Source: Algicella marina
GTDB taxonomy: Bacteria > Pseudomonadota > Alphaproteobacteria > Rhodobacterales > Rhodobacteraceae
Length of the DNA stretch: 64,000 nt
NCBI RefSeq assembly: GCF_009931615.1
Contig: NZ_CP046620.1
Location: 1,689,501-1,753,500 of the forward strand
Direction of reading: 5' to 3'
The position numbers and the translations under genes were made by a program. The notes below the pieces were generated by a model. That model saw only the letters and a program-made list of their open reading frames with translations, searched no databases and was not told the DNA's origin. Shown in pieces: positions 36,923-44,900 of this stretch (position 1 is the first letter of the stretch; each line of letters opens with the position of its first letter).

Positions 36923-37752
36923 TCCGGGTGATGACACTTGCCGACATGGAGACAGTCCTAGGCTGGGCGCAAGACGAGGGATGGAATCCCGGCCTTGAAG
37001 ACGCAGCCGCATACCTCGCTGCCGATCCCAGCGGTTTTCTTGTTAACGAGCAAGCAGGCAGGCCGGTTGCCGCTGTTTCTGTCGTAAACCATACCGACAA
37101 TTTTGCCTTTCTCGGTCTTTACCTATGCCACCCAGAGTATCGGGGCCGGGGATTTGGCTATGAAACGTGGCTGGCCGGACTCGAGCACGCGGGAGACCGG
37201 ACGATCGGACTTGATGGCGTCCCAGCGCAGCAGGCTAACTACAGGAAATCCGGCTTCGACATGTCGGGGAAGACATTTCGATACGAAGGCCGCATACCGC
37301 CTATCCGGTGCGATGCGATCACGCCACCCAGAGACAAAGAATCGAACTTACTGGTGCACCGGTATGAAGAAGCTTTTGGCTACTCCATGCCAACATTTCT
37401 CACCCACTGGTTCAGCGATACAAAAAACCGTCGCACTTTCATCCTACGTGATGGTTCACTTCTTCGCGGAGCAGTTACGATCAGGCGCTGCGCCGAAGGC
37501 TGCAAGGCGGGACCGTTGTTTGCAACAACGGCGGAAGAGGCCAAGCTCTTACTGGCGCACGGCGCATCCGTTTTCGGCGTTGACCAGATAACGATTGATA
37601 TTCCCGACACCCAATCCCTTCCCTCGGAATTTGAGCGCATTAGTGGCTTGGCGTGCAGCTTCACGACCGCAAGAATGTATCGCGGCACTCCACCGTCGCC
37701 TGAAACGAGCTTCGCAGGTCTCGTAAGCACCGCGACACTCGAGTTGGGTTGA
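36919..37752 (+). CDS. GNAT-family N-acetyltransferase
   Basis: The 277-residue product has an acetyl-CoA-binding core with LYLCHPEYRGRGFGYETW (about residues 68-85), the R/Q-x-x-G-x-G/A motif of GNAT enzymes, followed by a second C-terminal domain of the kind often found in this subgroup (residues 155-277). It overlaps the GntR gene by ATGA and so belongs to the same transcript. It may modify the compound handled by the divergent transport operon; the substrate is unknown. Confidence 0.84.
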   Translation: MIRVMTLADMETVLGWAQDEGWNPGLEDAAAYLAADPSGFLVNEQAGRPVAAVSVVNHTDNFAFLGLYLCHPEYRGRGFGYETWLAGLEHAGDRTIGLDGVPAQQANYRKSGFDMSGKTFRYEGRIPPIRCDAITPPRDKESNLLVHRYEEAFGYSMPTFLTHWFSDTKNRRTFILRDGSLLRGAVTIRRCAEGCKAGPLFATTAEEAKLLLAHGASVFGVDQITIDIPDTQSLPSEFERISGLACSFTTARMYRGTPPSPETSFAGLVSTATLELG

Positions 37753-38080
37753 TTATAGCCCTCCTGTGATCCTTTGCTCTTCTCTCACGGAAAAAATAAT
37801 TCCCGACCAAAGAACTCGGATTGACAATCCCGACTAATTCAATCAGATTTAATCCAGCGTGTTCCAGCCACTTTTGAAAGGAAGAAGCCCGACGCCGCTT
37901 ATCAGTCGCAAACTGGAGTGAACCGCGAATGCCGGAAGGACAGGGGGAGACCGAGGATGAGGGCGGCAAGCCATTGGCTAGTCACCGCGTCGATCTCTGT
38001 TCCGAAGAAATTCTGGTTCGGTGCTGCGAGATGGAATGGCTGAGCGACCAGATCGCTGCGAACCGTCGGAGGGAAGACAA
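37753..38080. other. Intergenic region upstream of hemP
   Basis: These 328 bases precede the iron locus. A TTGACA at about 37822 could be a -35 element, with AT-rich sequence downstream. An iron-responsive site (Fur, Irr or RirA box) is expected but I did not find a convincing one. No other gene is apparent; GGAGGGAA just before 38081 is the hemP ribosome-binding site. Confidence 0.35.
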
Positions 38081-38239
38081 ATGAATATGAATGTCGATCG
38101 TAACAGTACTGCGCAGGCTCGCCCCGCGCACCGCGCCGAAGACCTGACCGAAGGATTCGGTCAGGCATCCATTACCTTGGGAGACCAAGTATACACCCTT
38201 AGGATCACTAAAGCCGGAAAGTTGATTCTGACCAAATGA
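38081..38239 (+). CDS. hemP: Hemin uptake protein HemP
   Basis: The 52-residue product ends with the HemP core ITLGDQVYTLRITKAGKLIL, where the R-I-T-x-x-G-K-L-I-L-T-K end is diagnostic of this small family. HemP proteins are made under iron limitation and influence heme uptake gene expression. The ATG at 38081 follows a GGAGGG site. It overlaps the next gene by ATGA and is the first gene of a six-gene locus. Confidence 0.88.
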   Translation: MNMNVDRNSTAQARPAHRAEDLTEGFGQASITLGDQVYTLRITKAGKLILTK

Positions 38240-38715
38240 ACCAGATCGCTCCATCGCGCGGGAGCGTTCCAGTCGGTCACATTTCGGAACTCGACTCCAT
38301 GGAGGCGGCTTCCGTTCTGTACTTCCGTCTGTGGTTCGACGGTCCGGAATCCCGAAAGAACGTCTGGAACGACTTCGCTACGGCTCTTGGGCCAGAAACC
38401 GGAAAAAGGGCGGTGTCCGCACTGGAGGAAATCTGCCGTGCCTGTGTGGATCTGTGCCGTCGTCCAATAATGCGACATCAAGTGACCTGCCAATGCATCG
38501 GCGCAGATGAGGCATGTCTGGCCAATCTTGTGGGCGCCGCGACGGACGGACAACGGGAGGATGCATTGCTCCTGTCGTTGCTGTTGTTCGAACCCGATTT
38601 TGCGCCGCTGCTCGTTGGCCACGCCGAGAGCCTGGGTACAGCGCTGCGCAAGATGAACCTTGGAAACGCTCCAAGACCAACCCACGCCAACTCCTCAAAC
38701 AGATCATTACATTGA
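38236..38715 (+). CDS. Unknown protein in iron locus
   Basis: The 159-residue soluble product is coupled to hemP by a 4-base overlap and sits just before an imelysin gene. Notable are a cysteine-containing middle (LEEICRACVDLCRRP, then TCQCIGADEACLANLV), which gives six cysteines in about 40 residues, and helical ends. Such a cluster could bind heme or iron, or form disulfides. I recognise no family. Confidence 0.78.
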   Translation: MNQIAPSRGSVPVGHISELDSMEAASVLYFRLWFDGPESRKNVWNDFATALGPETGKRAVSALEEICRACVDLCRRPIMRHQVTCQCIGADEACLANLVGAATDGQREDALLLSLLLFEPDFAPLLVGHAESLGTALRKMNLGNAPRPTHANSSNRSLH

Positions 38716-38726
38716 AGGAACCAGCC

Positions 38727-39977
38727 ATGAGAACTCTCGTACTCAGCGCGATCTGCCTCTCTGCAGGGGCCGCCGCCTCGGCCCAGACAAAGACTGAGGT
38801 GCTGAACACATATGCCGATATCGCTCAGGCCGGATATGAAGACAGTCTTGAGACTGCTAAATCACTAAAGGCCGCGGTAGGCAATCTGATCACTGATCCA
38901 TCGGCGGAAGCACTCCAGGCGGCAAAGGCAGCATGGCTGAAATCCCGAGTACCTTACCAGCAAACTGAAGTTTTCCGCTTCGGCAATGCCATTGTCGACG
39001 ATTGGGAAGGGAAGGTGAATGCGTGGCCATTGGACGAAGGATTGATTGACTACGTCGAAGGGGAGGCATCCAGCGACGAGAACGATCTCGCTATGTTGAA
39101 CGTCGTCGCGAATGATACCCTTACGATCTCGGGCAACACGGTTGACGCCTCGGAAATCACCCCCGCCCTATTGGAAGAGACCTTACAGGAAGCGGACGGT
39201 GTGGAAGCGAATGTTGCCACAGGCTACCACGCGATTGAGTTTTTGCTCTGGGGGCAGGATCTGAACGGCCATGAAAGTGGTGCAGGACAGCGCAAATGGA
39301 CAGACTACGCCACTGGTGACGACTGTACAAACGACAATTGTGACCGTCGGGGACAGTACCTGCAGGCCGCGACCGATCTTCTGGTAAGTGATCTTGAGTG
39401 GATGTCGGCACAATGGATCGAAGGCGGCGCGGCCCGTACAGAACTGCTTGCCAATGAAGATGCAGGCATTGCGGCTATGCTGACTGGCATGGGTTCCCTG
39501 TCCTATGGTGAACAGGCTGGGGAGCGGATGCGTCTCGGCCTGATGCTGAACGATCCCGAGGAAGAGCACGACTGCTTTTCAGATAACACACACAACAGCC
39601 ACTTCTATGACGGTATGGGTGTCCAGAACGTCTACCTCGGCCAGTATGTCCGCGCCGATGGCACGATGGTCGCCGGCGCTTCCCTCTCCGATCTTGTTTC
39701 GGCAACCGATGAGGGACTTGACGCAGAAATGAAAAGCAAGCTGGCAACCACAATGATGGCACTTGGCCGGATAAAGACGGCAGCCGAAGCGGGTTATGCC
39801 TATGATCAAATGCTTGAGCGGGGAAACACCGCAGGTGAGGCTCTTGTAATGGGGGGCGTCAACGGTTTGATCGACCAGACCGCGACAATCGAGAAAGTCG
39901 TAGGCGTTCTAGGGCTCGATACGATCGCCTTCGAAGGCTCAGACAGCCTTGACGACCCGGAGGCAGTGTTCCAGTAA
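38727..39977 (+). CDS. Imelysin-family iron-regulated periplasmic protein
   Basis: The 416-residue product has a signal peptide (MRTLVLSAICLSAGAAASAQ) and the imelysin (peptidase M75-like) fold. The diagnostic G-x-H-x-x-E motif is present as GYHAIEFLLWGQD (about residues 165-177). Despite the peptidase name, relatives such as IrpA and EfeO-like proteins take part in iron binding or uptake. The ATG at 38727 follows GAAGGA. A stable hairpin lies just after the gene, and the di-heme protein and a second imelysin follow. Confidence 0.9.
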   Translation: MRTLVLSAICLSAGAAASAQTKTEVLNTYADIAQAGYEDSLETAKSLKAAVGNLITDPSAEALQAAKAAWLKSRVPYQQTEVFRFGNAIVDDWEGKVNAWPLDEGLIDYVEGEASSDENDLAMLNVVANDTLTISGNTVDASEITPALLEETLQEADGVEANVATGYHAIEFLLWGQDLNGHESGAGQRKWTDYATGDDCTNDNCDRRGQYLQAATDLLVSDLEWMSAQWIEGGAARTELLANEDAGIAAMLTGMGSLSYGEQAGERMRLGLMLNDPEEEHDCFSDNTHNSHFYDGMGVQNVYLGQYVRADGTMVAGASLSDLVSATDEGLDAEMKSKLATTMMALGRIKTAAEAGYAYDQMLERGNTAGEALVMGGVNGLIDQTATIEKVVGVLGLDTIAFEGSDSLDDPEAVFQ

Positions 39978-40002
39978 AAAAGTAGTCTGGAGTTCGTTTA
40001 GG

Positions 40003-40026
40003 GGGCTTCCGGTCAACCGGGAGCCC
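40003..40026 (+). terminator. Hairpin after the first imelysin gene
   Basis: GGGCTTCCGG and CCGGGAGCCC form a 10-pair stem (one G-U pair) with a TCAA loop, followed by TGCTTTCGTTT. It is 26 bases past the imelysin stop and probably attenuates expression of the downstream genes rather than ending the operon completely. Confidence 0.55.
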
Positions 40027-40093
40027 TGCTTTCGTTTCCAACTCACCGAACAGACCTGATACCAGCCAAAAGCAAGGAATGGATTAGCCCTTC

Positions 40094-41623
40094 GTGACGA
40101 CTTTCACCGATTCCAGCCTGCCGTTAGCCACGCTCATGATAATTGCGGCATCGGTGACGCATGCCGATGTACTTTTTGAACCCCACCTGCCCATAGTTCC
40201 GAGAACGGCCGACGAAATGCAGCGGGTTACTTCTGTTACCCGACCGGCGACCGATTTTAACAGAGCGCAGAAGTTCGAGGAGCGTTCGGCCGGAGCGGCG
40301 ACTGTCTACACCAAGGCGGACGCGAACGCATTCTCACATCCCTCGGCCAACCTGACTTTCGAACAGGAATTGGACTTCAAGGTAGGTAATGGCCTGTTCA
40401 GGAAAATCTGGGTTTCAGCCCCATCATCTACACTTGCGTCGGACGGCCTCGGGCCGCTGTACAATGCTCGTTCGTGTCAGCGCTGCCACATCAAGGATGG
40501 TCGTGGTCATCCTCCTGAAGCTGACGACAGCAACGCAATCTCTATGTTGACGAAAGTGGCAGTCCCGATCGTTGGGGACGACGCTATGGCGGAGATCGAG
40601 GCTTACATCGCCACGGCACCTGAACCCACGTATGGATCGCAATTGCAGGATCTTTCTATCGCCGGTTTGCCTTCGGAATACCGGTTAAACGTCTCATATG
40701 AGGAGCGACCGGTCGAACTCTCAGGCGGTGAAGTGGTTTCTCTACGCGTGCCGAGCTACACCCCAACCGATCTGGCCTATGGCCCACTGGCCACGGAGGC
40801 GATGCTAAGCCCGCGCGTCACGCCGCAGATGATCGGGCTTGGCCTGTTGGAGGCCGTTCCGGCCGCCGACATCCTGGCCTGGGAAGACCCACAAGATGCA
40901 AATAATGACGGTGTGTCCGGAAGGGCAAACATCGTCTTTTCCCAAGTCTATGGTGCTCCCATGCTGGGGCGCTTCGGATGGAAGGCTGCAGCCCCAACCA
41001 TACGCGAGCAATCGGCAGCAGCGTTCTCCAACGATATTGGCATTTCCACTCGATTGCATCCTTCAGGTTGGGGCGACTGTACAACCGCTCAAATTGACTG
41101 CCAGAGTGCGATCCACGGAGATGGTGACGACAGGATATTCGAAGCCGACGACCTGGCACTTGATCTGGTGAGCTTCTACAGCCGCAATCTTGGCGTGCCC
41201 GCGCGCCGGGATGTTGACACCCCTTCTGTCCTGCGCGGCAAGAAGGTTTTTCACGAAGCGCACTGCGCGACCTGCCACCGTCCTTCGTTCGTCACCCATC
41301 GCCTGGAAGGTCACTTACCCCAGAGTTTCCAACTAATCTGGCCATATACGGACATGCTGCTTCACGATATGGGCCCAGGGCTGGCTGACGGCTTCGCAGA
41401 AGCGCGGGCGATGGGTCAGGAATGGCGAACACCGCCTCTTTGGGGTATCGGTCTGACGGAAGCTGTCAGCGGTCATACTTACTTTCTTCATGACGGCCGT
41501 GCTCGAAACCTCGTAGAGGCTATACTCTGGCATGGGGGTGAAGCCCAAGACGCGCGTGACACCTTTGTCTCCTTGCCTAAGGTCGATCGTGACACACTGA
41601 TCGTCTTTCTGGAGAGCCTGTAA
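40094..41623 (+). CDS. Di-heme oxidoreductase-like protein
   Basis: The 509-residue product has a signal peptide (about residues 1-24) and two c-type heme sites, CQRCH (about residue 130) and CATCH (about residue 394), in the layout of the DHOR family (thiol-oxidoreductase-like di-heme proteins). Its N-terminus has FEQELDFKVGNGLFRKIWVS and the C-terminus has TPPLWGIGLTEAVSGHTYFL. In such iron loci it may oxidise ferrous iron for uptake or storage by imelysins. The start is a GTG at 40094 with a distant AAGGA; an ATG at 40136 would cut into the signal peptide. It overlaps the next gene by one base (TAATG). Confidence 0.87.
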   Translation: MTTFTDSSLPLATLMIIAASVTHADVLFEPHLPIVPRTADEMQRVTSVTRPATDFNRAQKFEERSAGAATVYTKADANAFSHPSANLTFEQELDFKVGNGLFRKIWVSAPSSTLASDGLGPLYNARSCQRCHIKDGRGHPPEADDSNAISMLTKVAVPIVGDDAMAEIEAYIATAPEPTYGSQLQDLSIAGLPSEYRLNVSYEERPVELSGGEVVSLRVPSYTPTDLAYGPLATEAMLSPRVTPQMIGLGLLEAVPAADILAWEDPQDANNDGVSGRANIVFSQVYGAPMLGRFGWKAAAPTIREQSAAAFSNDIGISTRLHPSGWGDCTTAQIDCQSAIHGDGDDRIFEADDLALDLVSFYSRNLGVPARRDVDTPSVLRGKKVFHEAHCATCHRPSFVTHRLEGHLPQSFQLIWPYTDMLLHDMGPGLADGFAEARAMGQEWRTPPLWGIGLTEAVSGHTYFLHDGRARNLVEAILWHGGEAQDARDTFVSLPKVDRDTLIVFLESL

Positions 41624-42606
41624 TGATGAAAAAGCTTTGCGCCGCACTCGTTCTATTCACAGCCGCTTCACCACTGTGCGCGCAGAACGTGGATATCGAT
41701 GCAGCAGGGATCGTTTCTGCCCATGTGCTGCCCAGGTTCGAGGCACTGGAGAGCACGACCCTCGCGCTTGAAAATACTGCCAAAGAAAACTGCGCTGCCG
41801 GATCGCCTGAACTTAAACGAGCATATCACTCCGCATTCGACGCGTGGATTTCAGCAAGCCATCTGCGCTTCGGGCCAACCGAAGTGCAGGACAGAGCATT
41901 CGCTTTAGCATTCTGGCCCGACACCCGAGGTGCTACCCCTCGAAGCCTCCGTAACTTGATCACCGACAAAGATGCAGTTGTCGACGACGCGGGCGGATTT
42001 CGCGAAGTATCTGTCGCAGCACGAGGATTCTACGCACTCGAATTTCTGCTTTTCGAACCGGAGTTCGCCAATTCCTCGAATGCTGGCTATCGCTGTCACC
42101 TGCTCCGTGCGATTGTTGTGGACATTCATACTAATGCCGCCGCGATCCTCTCGGACTGGCAAGAGTATTCTCAGAACCTGGACGACGAGATAACACAGAA
42201 ACTTTTCAAATCACTGACGAGCGGGCTTCAATTCGCGATCGATGTGCGTCTGGCACGGCCACTGGGCACGTTCGAGCGTCCAAGACCCGCGCGTGCGGAT
42301 GCACATCGGTCAGGACGGTCCCTGCACCACATCGAGTTGATCACAGTGTCGCTGCGAGATCTCGCGGTGCGCCTCGCTGAAGGAGACAGTGCGCTACAGG
42401 AAAAACTCGATCGTGCCTATCAGAGGACCCTCACACTGGCAGGCCGGGTCGAAGATCCGGTTTTTGCCGACATCGGAAACCCGCAAGAGCGTCTGGCGGT
42501 GGAATCCCTGCAGCAGGCCATGCGAAGATTGAGCGAACTGGCACTGGTTGAAATCGGCCCGAAGTTGGGTGTCGTCGCCGGTTTCAATTCTATGGATGGT
42601 GACTGA
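41623..42606 (+). CDS. Second, divergent imelysin-family protein
   Basis: The 327-residue product has a signal peptide (MMKKLCAALVLFTAASPLCA) and imelysin-type helical repeats (RAYHSAFDAWISASHLRFGP, FALAFWPDTRGATPRSLRNL). Where the family has G-x-H-x-x-E, this protein reads GFYALE, so the His is replaced by Tyr. It therefore probably does not bind metal at that site and may serve a partner role beside the intact imelysin upstream. It is encoded between the di-heme and DUF1513 genes. Confidence 0.85.
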   Translation: MMKKLCAALVLFTAASPLCAQNVDIDAAGIVSAHVLPRFEALESTTLALENTAKENCAAGSPELKRAYHSAFDAWISASHLRFGPTEVQDRAFALAFWPDTRGATPRSLRNLITDKDAVVDDAGGFREVSVAARGFYALEFLLFEPEFANSSNAGYRCHLLRAIVVDIHTNAAAILSDWQEYSQNLDDEITQKLFKSLTSGLQFAIDVRLARPLGTFERPRPARADAHRSGRSLHHIELITVSLRDLAVRLAEGDSALQEKLDRAYQRTLTLAGRVEDPVFADIGNPQERLAVESLQQAMRRLSELALVEIGPKLGVVAGFNSMDGD

Positions 42607-42610
42607 AGTC

Positions 42611-43675
42611 ATGGCGACGCGTCGGACTTTTCTCAAAGGACTTGCCGCTGCGGGGCTAACGCCCCATGCAACCTGGGCGGCTGCCGGCGGACCGGCTTTT
42701 TTGACGGCAGGGATGGAAACAGGCGGCAGCTACGTTCTCTGCGGGCTCGACATAAACGGCGAAATCATTTTCAGGCTTCCCCTGCCCGACCGCGGGCATG
42801 CCGCTGCGGCCCATCCGCGTAGGCCGGAAGCTGTAGCATTCGCCCGCCGCCCTGGCACCTTCGCAATGGTTTTGGACTGCGGCAACGGCGTTGTGAAAGC
42901 GATGCTGGAAGCTCCTTCCGGGCGCCATTTCTACGGTCACGGCGAATTCTCGAAGGATGGAGAGACCCTCTATACGACAGAAAATGGCTTCCAGACCGGT
43001 GTTGGATACATTGGCGTCTGGGACGCGCGAGACTACCGGCGTATCGGAGAATTTTCGAGCGGAGGGATCGGTCCACACGATATAAAACGCTTACCCGGGT
43101 CAGACATGCTCGTTGTCGCAAATGGCGGCATCGATACTCACCCGGACAGCGGGCGTACCAAACTAAACCTCCCGACCATGAAACCGAACCTGTCCTACGT
43201 TTCCGACGGCCAAATACGTGACCAAGTCGAACTTTTGTCTGACTGGCACAAGAATTCCATCCGTCACTTGGCCGTTGCCGAAGACGGAATGGTAGCGTTT
43301 GGCATGCAGTGGGAAGGTGAAGGTCTCTCCCCCCCGCTGATCGGATTGCACCAAATCGGATCAGAGCCTCGCTTTCTCTGTGCGGCCGACGAAATACATG
43401 AGGAGATGCAGGGATATGTAGGCAGTATTGCACTGTCGAAGAGCGGTGACGCGGTTGCCGCAACGTCACCCAGAGGCGGCGTTGTTCAGATATTCGCAAC
43501 CAGAACTGGCAATTTGGTAGACAATCTCCGGGAGAAAGATGTTGGTGGTATTGCAACTCTAGAGGAATCGTTTGCCATCACAAGCGGCAACGGCATCTTC
43601 AGAAGCTCGAATGAAGACCACAAGACCAATATTTCTCAAGGAGTTGCATGGGATAATCACCTGATTTCCGTTTGA
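42611..43675 (+). CDS. DUF1513 protein, Tat-exported
   Basis: The 354-residue product starts with a twin-arginine leader (TRRTFLKGLAAAGLTPHATW) and folds as a beta-propeller-like protein typical of DUF1513, with blade segments such as GHGEFSKDGETLYTTENGF and GIGPHDIKRLPGSDMLVVAN. The family is a constant companion of imelysin and di-heme genes; its function is not known. The ATG at 42611 puts the RR pair near the end of the leader. It ends the iron locus; hairpins follow. Confidence 0.88.
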   Translation: MATRRTFLKGLAAAGLTPHATWAAAGGPAFLTAGMETGGSYVLCGLDINGEIIFRLPLPDRGHAAAAHPRRPEAVAFARRPGTFAMVLDCGNGVVKAMLEAPSGRHFYGHGEFSKDGETLYTTENGFQTGVGYIGVWDARDYRRIGEFSSGGIGPHDIKRLPGSDMLVVANGGIDTHPDSGRTKLNLPTMKPNLSYVSDGQIRDQVELLSDWHKNSIRHLAVAEDGMVAFGMQWEGEGLSPPLIGLHQIGSEPRFLCAADEIHEEMQGYVGSIALSKSGDAVAATSPRGGVVQIFATRTGNLVDNLREKDVGGIATLEESFAITSGNGIFRSSNEDHKTNISQGVAWDNHLISV

Positions 43676-43713
43676 AACGCCGGGGCGTTTGTGGACAAGT
43701 CCGGCGACTTGTC
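43675..43713 (+). terminator. Hairpins after the iron locus
   Basis: Two small stems lie at the DUF1513 stop: AAACGC/GCGTTT and GACAAGT/ACTTGTC. The first is followed by GTGG, and neither has a good T run, so termination is probable but not proven. The 160 bases beyond, to the next gene, are AT-rich and likely contain its promoter. Confidence 0.45.
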
Positions 43714-43872
43714 ATTCCAACAGTACGCTTGGACAAGCAGACTAATCCTTCTGGTTCGGCCTGCGATAACCAATCGTTTTTTCTCTACCCGCATAACGTG
43801 TTCCAAGGATTGCATTTACATCAGATTCGTTTATGAGTTTAAACGTATTTTGTAATTAGCATCTGAGTCGCA

Positions 43873-44787
43873 ATGCCCCAGCCAAACATCGTTGAATGGC
43901 CGGTTGTAAGTACGTCAGCGTTTCGAGCAGCAGTCGAGCTGGTCGAAAATTCGCCGAAGGTACTGGCCTCCTCCCCAACCCAGAATTCTGAGTCTGCAGT
44001 TCTGCAGTCGCGGTTTCTACATGAAATTTTTACAGCTTCGAAGTTGAGTGCGGCTGGCAGCATTCTGCTTGTCAAAGATGCGAGATCCCGCAGCATCTAT
44101 TATGAACCTGCGAGGATTGCACTACTTGGCGACGGCAACCTGAATGCGGGCTTGGCCATGAGTTCATTGCGCGTGCTCCCGAATTCGGTCGGCGGAACAA
44201 CGGACTGTGTACAAACCGCCATTCGTTTCTCCGACAGGCGCCTGGCCGCCCTGTGGACACTTGCTCGTCGTGTTAATCTTACTGAACTCCCACGAGTTCT
44301 GAACCTGATCGTCGGCAATGAGATGGTACGACTCAATGCCGCTCGCGGCAGAGCGTCAAACGAAAATAACGAAATAGATATCCTGGGTGCAGCAGCGCTT
44401 GTGATGGAGGGCGTTGAAACGGGCGTCGATTTCCGGATCGTAAGCAAACCGGCTGAAGATATTCCAACCTCTGACAACGCATTTGACGCATTGGCATTGC
44501 TGGATTCCGGCCAAAGCATCGAAATCACGCCTGCCACTGGGAGCGTGCAGGCTATGAGTTTCGACTCAGACCTGTGGCCGTCAACGCTCCAGAGCGGTAT
44601 CGGTTTTGAGCAAGTCGAAAACGCAATGTTTTTGGCGGCAGCTGTTCGTGATGCTGTCGCCGATGACGTTTTGGCTGGTGCCGTGCAGATTCAAGTTCTG
44701 AGCGCTGAGCGGAAACGAGTGCTGGAAGCCAATCGGGATGAGAACGGAGTTTGCCAAATTCAGGTTCTTGATCCGGTAGCGGTCTAA
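43873..44787 (+). CDS. Unknown protein upstream of the dynamin pair
   Basis: The 304-residue product has no signal peptide or membrane segment and no family I recognise. It looks like an alpha/beta protein: LSAAGSILLVKDARSRSIYY, LLGDGNLNAGLAMSSLRVLP and ILGAAALVMEGVETGVDFRI. The spacing to the first GTPase gene is about 110 bases, and all genes point the same way, so it may be in the same transcript. No nuclease or kinase motif is visible. Confidence 0.7.
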   Translation: MPQPNIVEWPVVSTSAFRAAVELVENSPKVLASSPTQNSESAVLQSRFLHEIFTASKLSAAGSILLVKDARSRSIYYEPARIALLGDGNLNAGLAMSSLRVLPNSVGGTTDCVQTAIRFSDRRLAALWTLARRVNLTELPRVLNLIVGNEMVRLNAARGRASNENNEIDILGAAALVMEGVETGVDFRIVSKPAEDIPTSDNAFDALALLDSGQSIEITPATGSVQAMSFDSDLWPSTLQSGIGFEQVENAMFLAAAVRDAVADDVLAGAVQIQVLSAERKRVLEANRDENGVCQIQVLDPVAV

Positions 44788-44900
44788 CAGGTGTGTTGTA
44801 GTCTGTTGGGAAAAGCCCTCAATTGGGGGAAGAGTAGTGAAATAGTAGCGGCAGGGCATTTTCCTGCTTCGGGAAGTTACAGGTCTCGGGAAGTAGAGTA

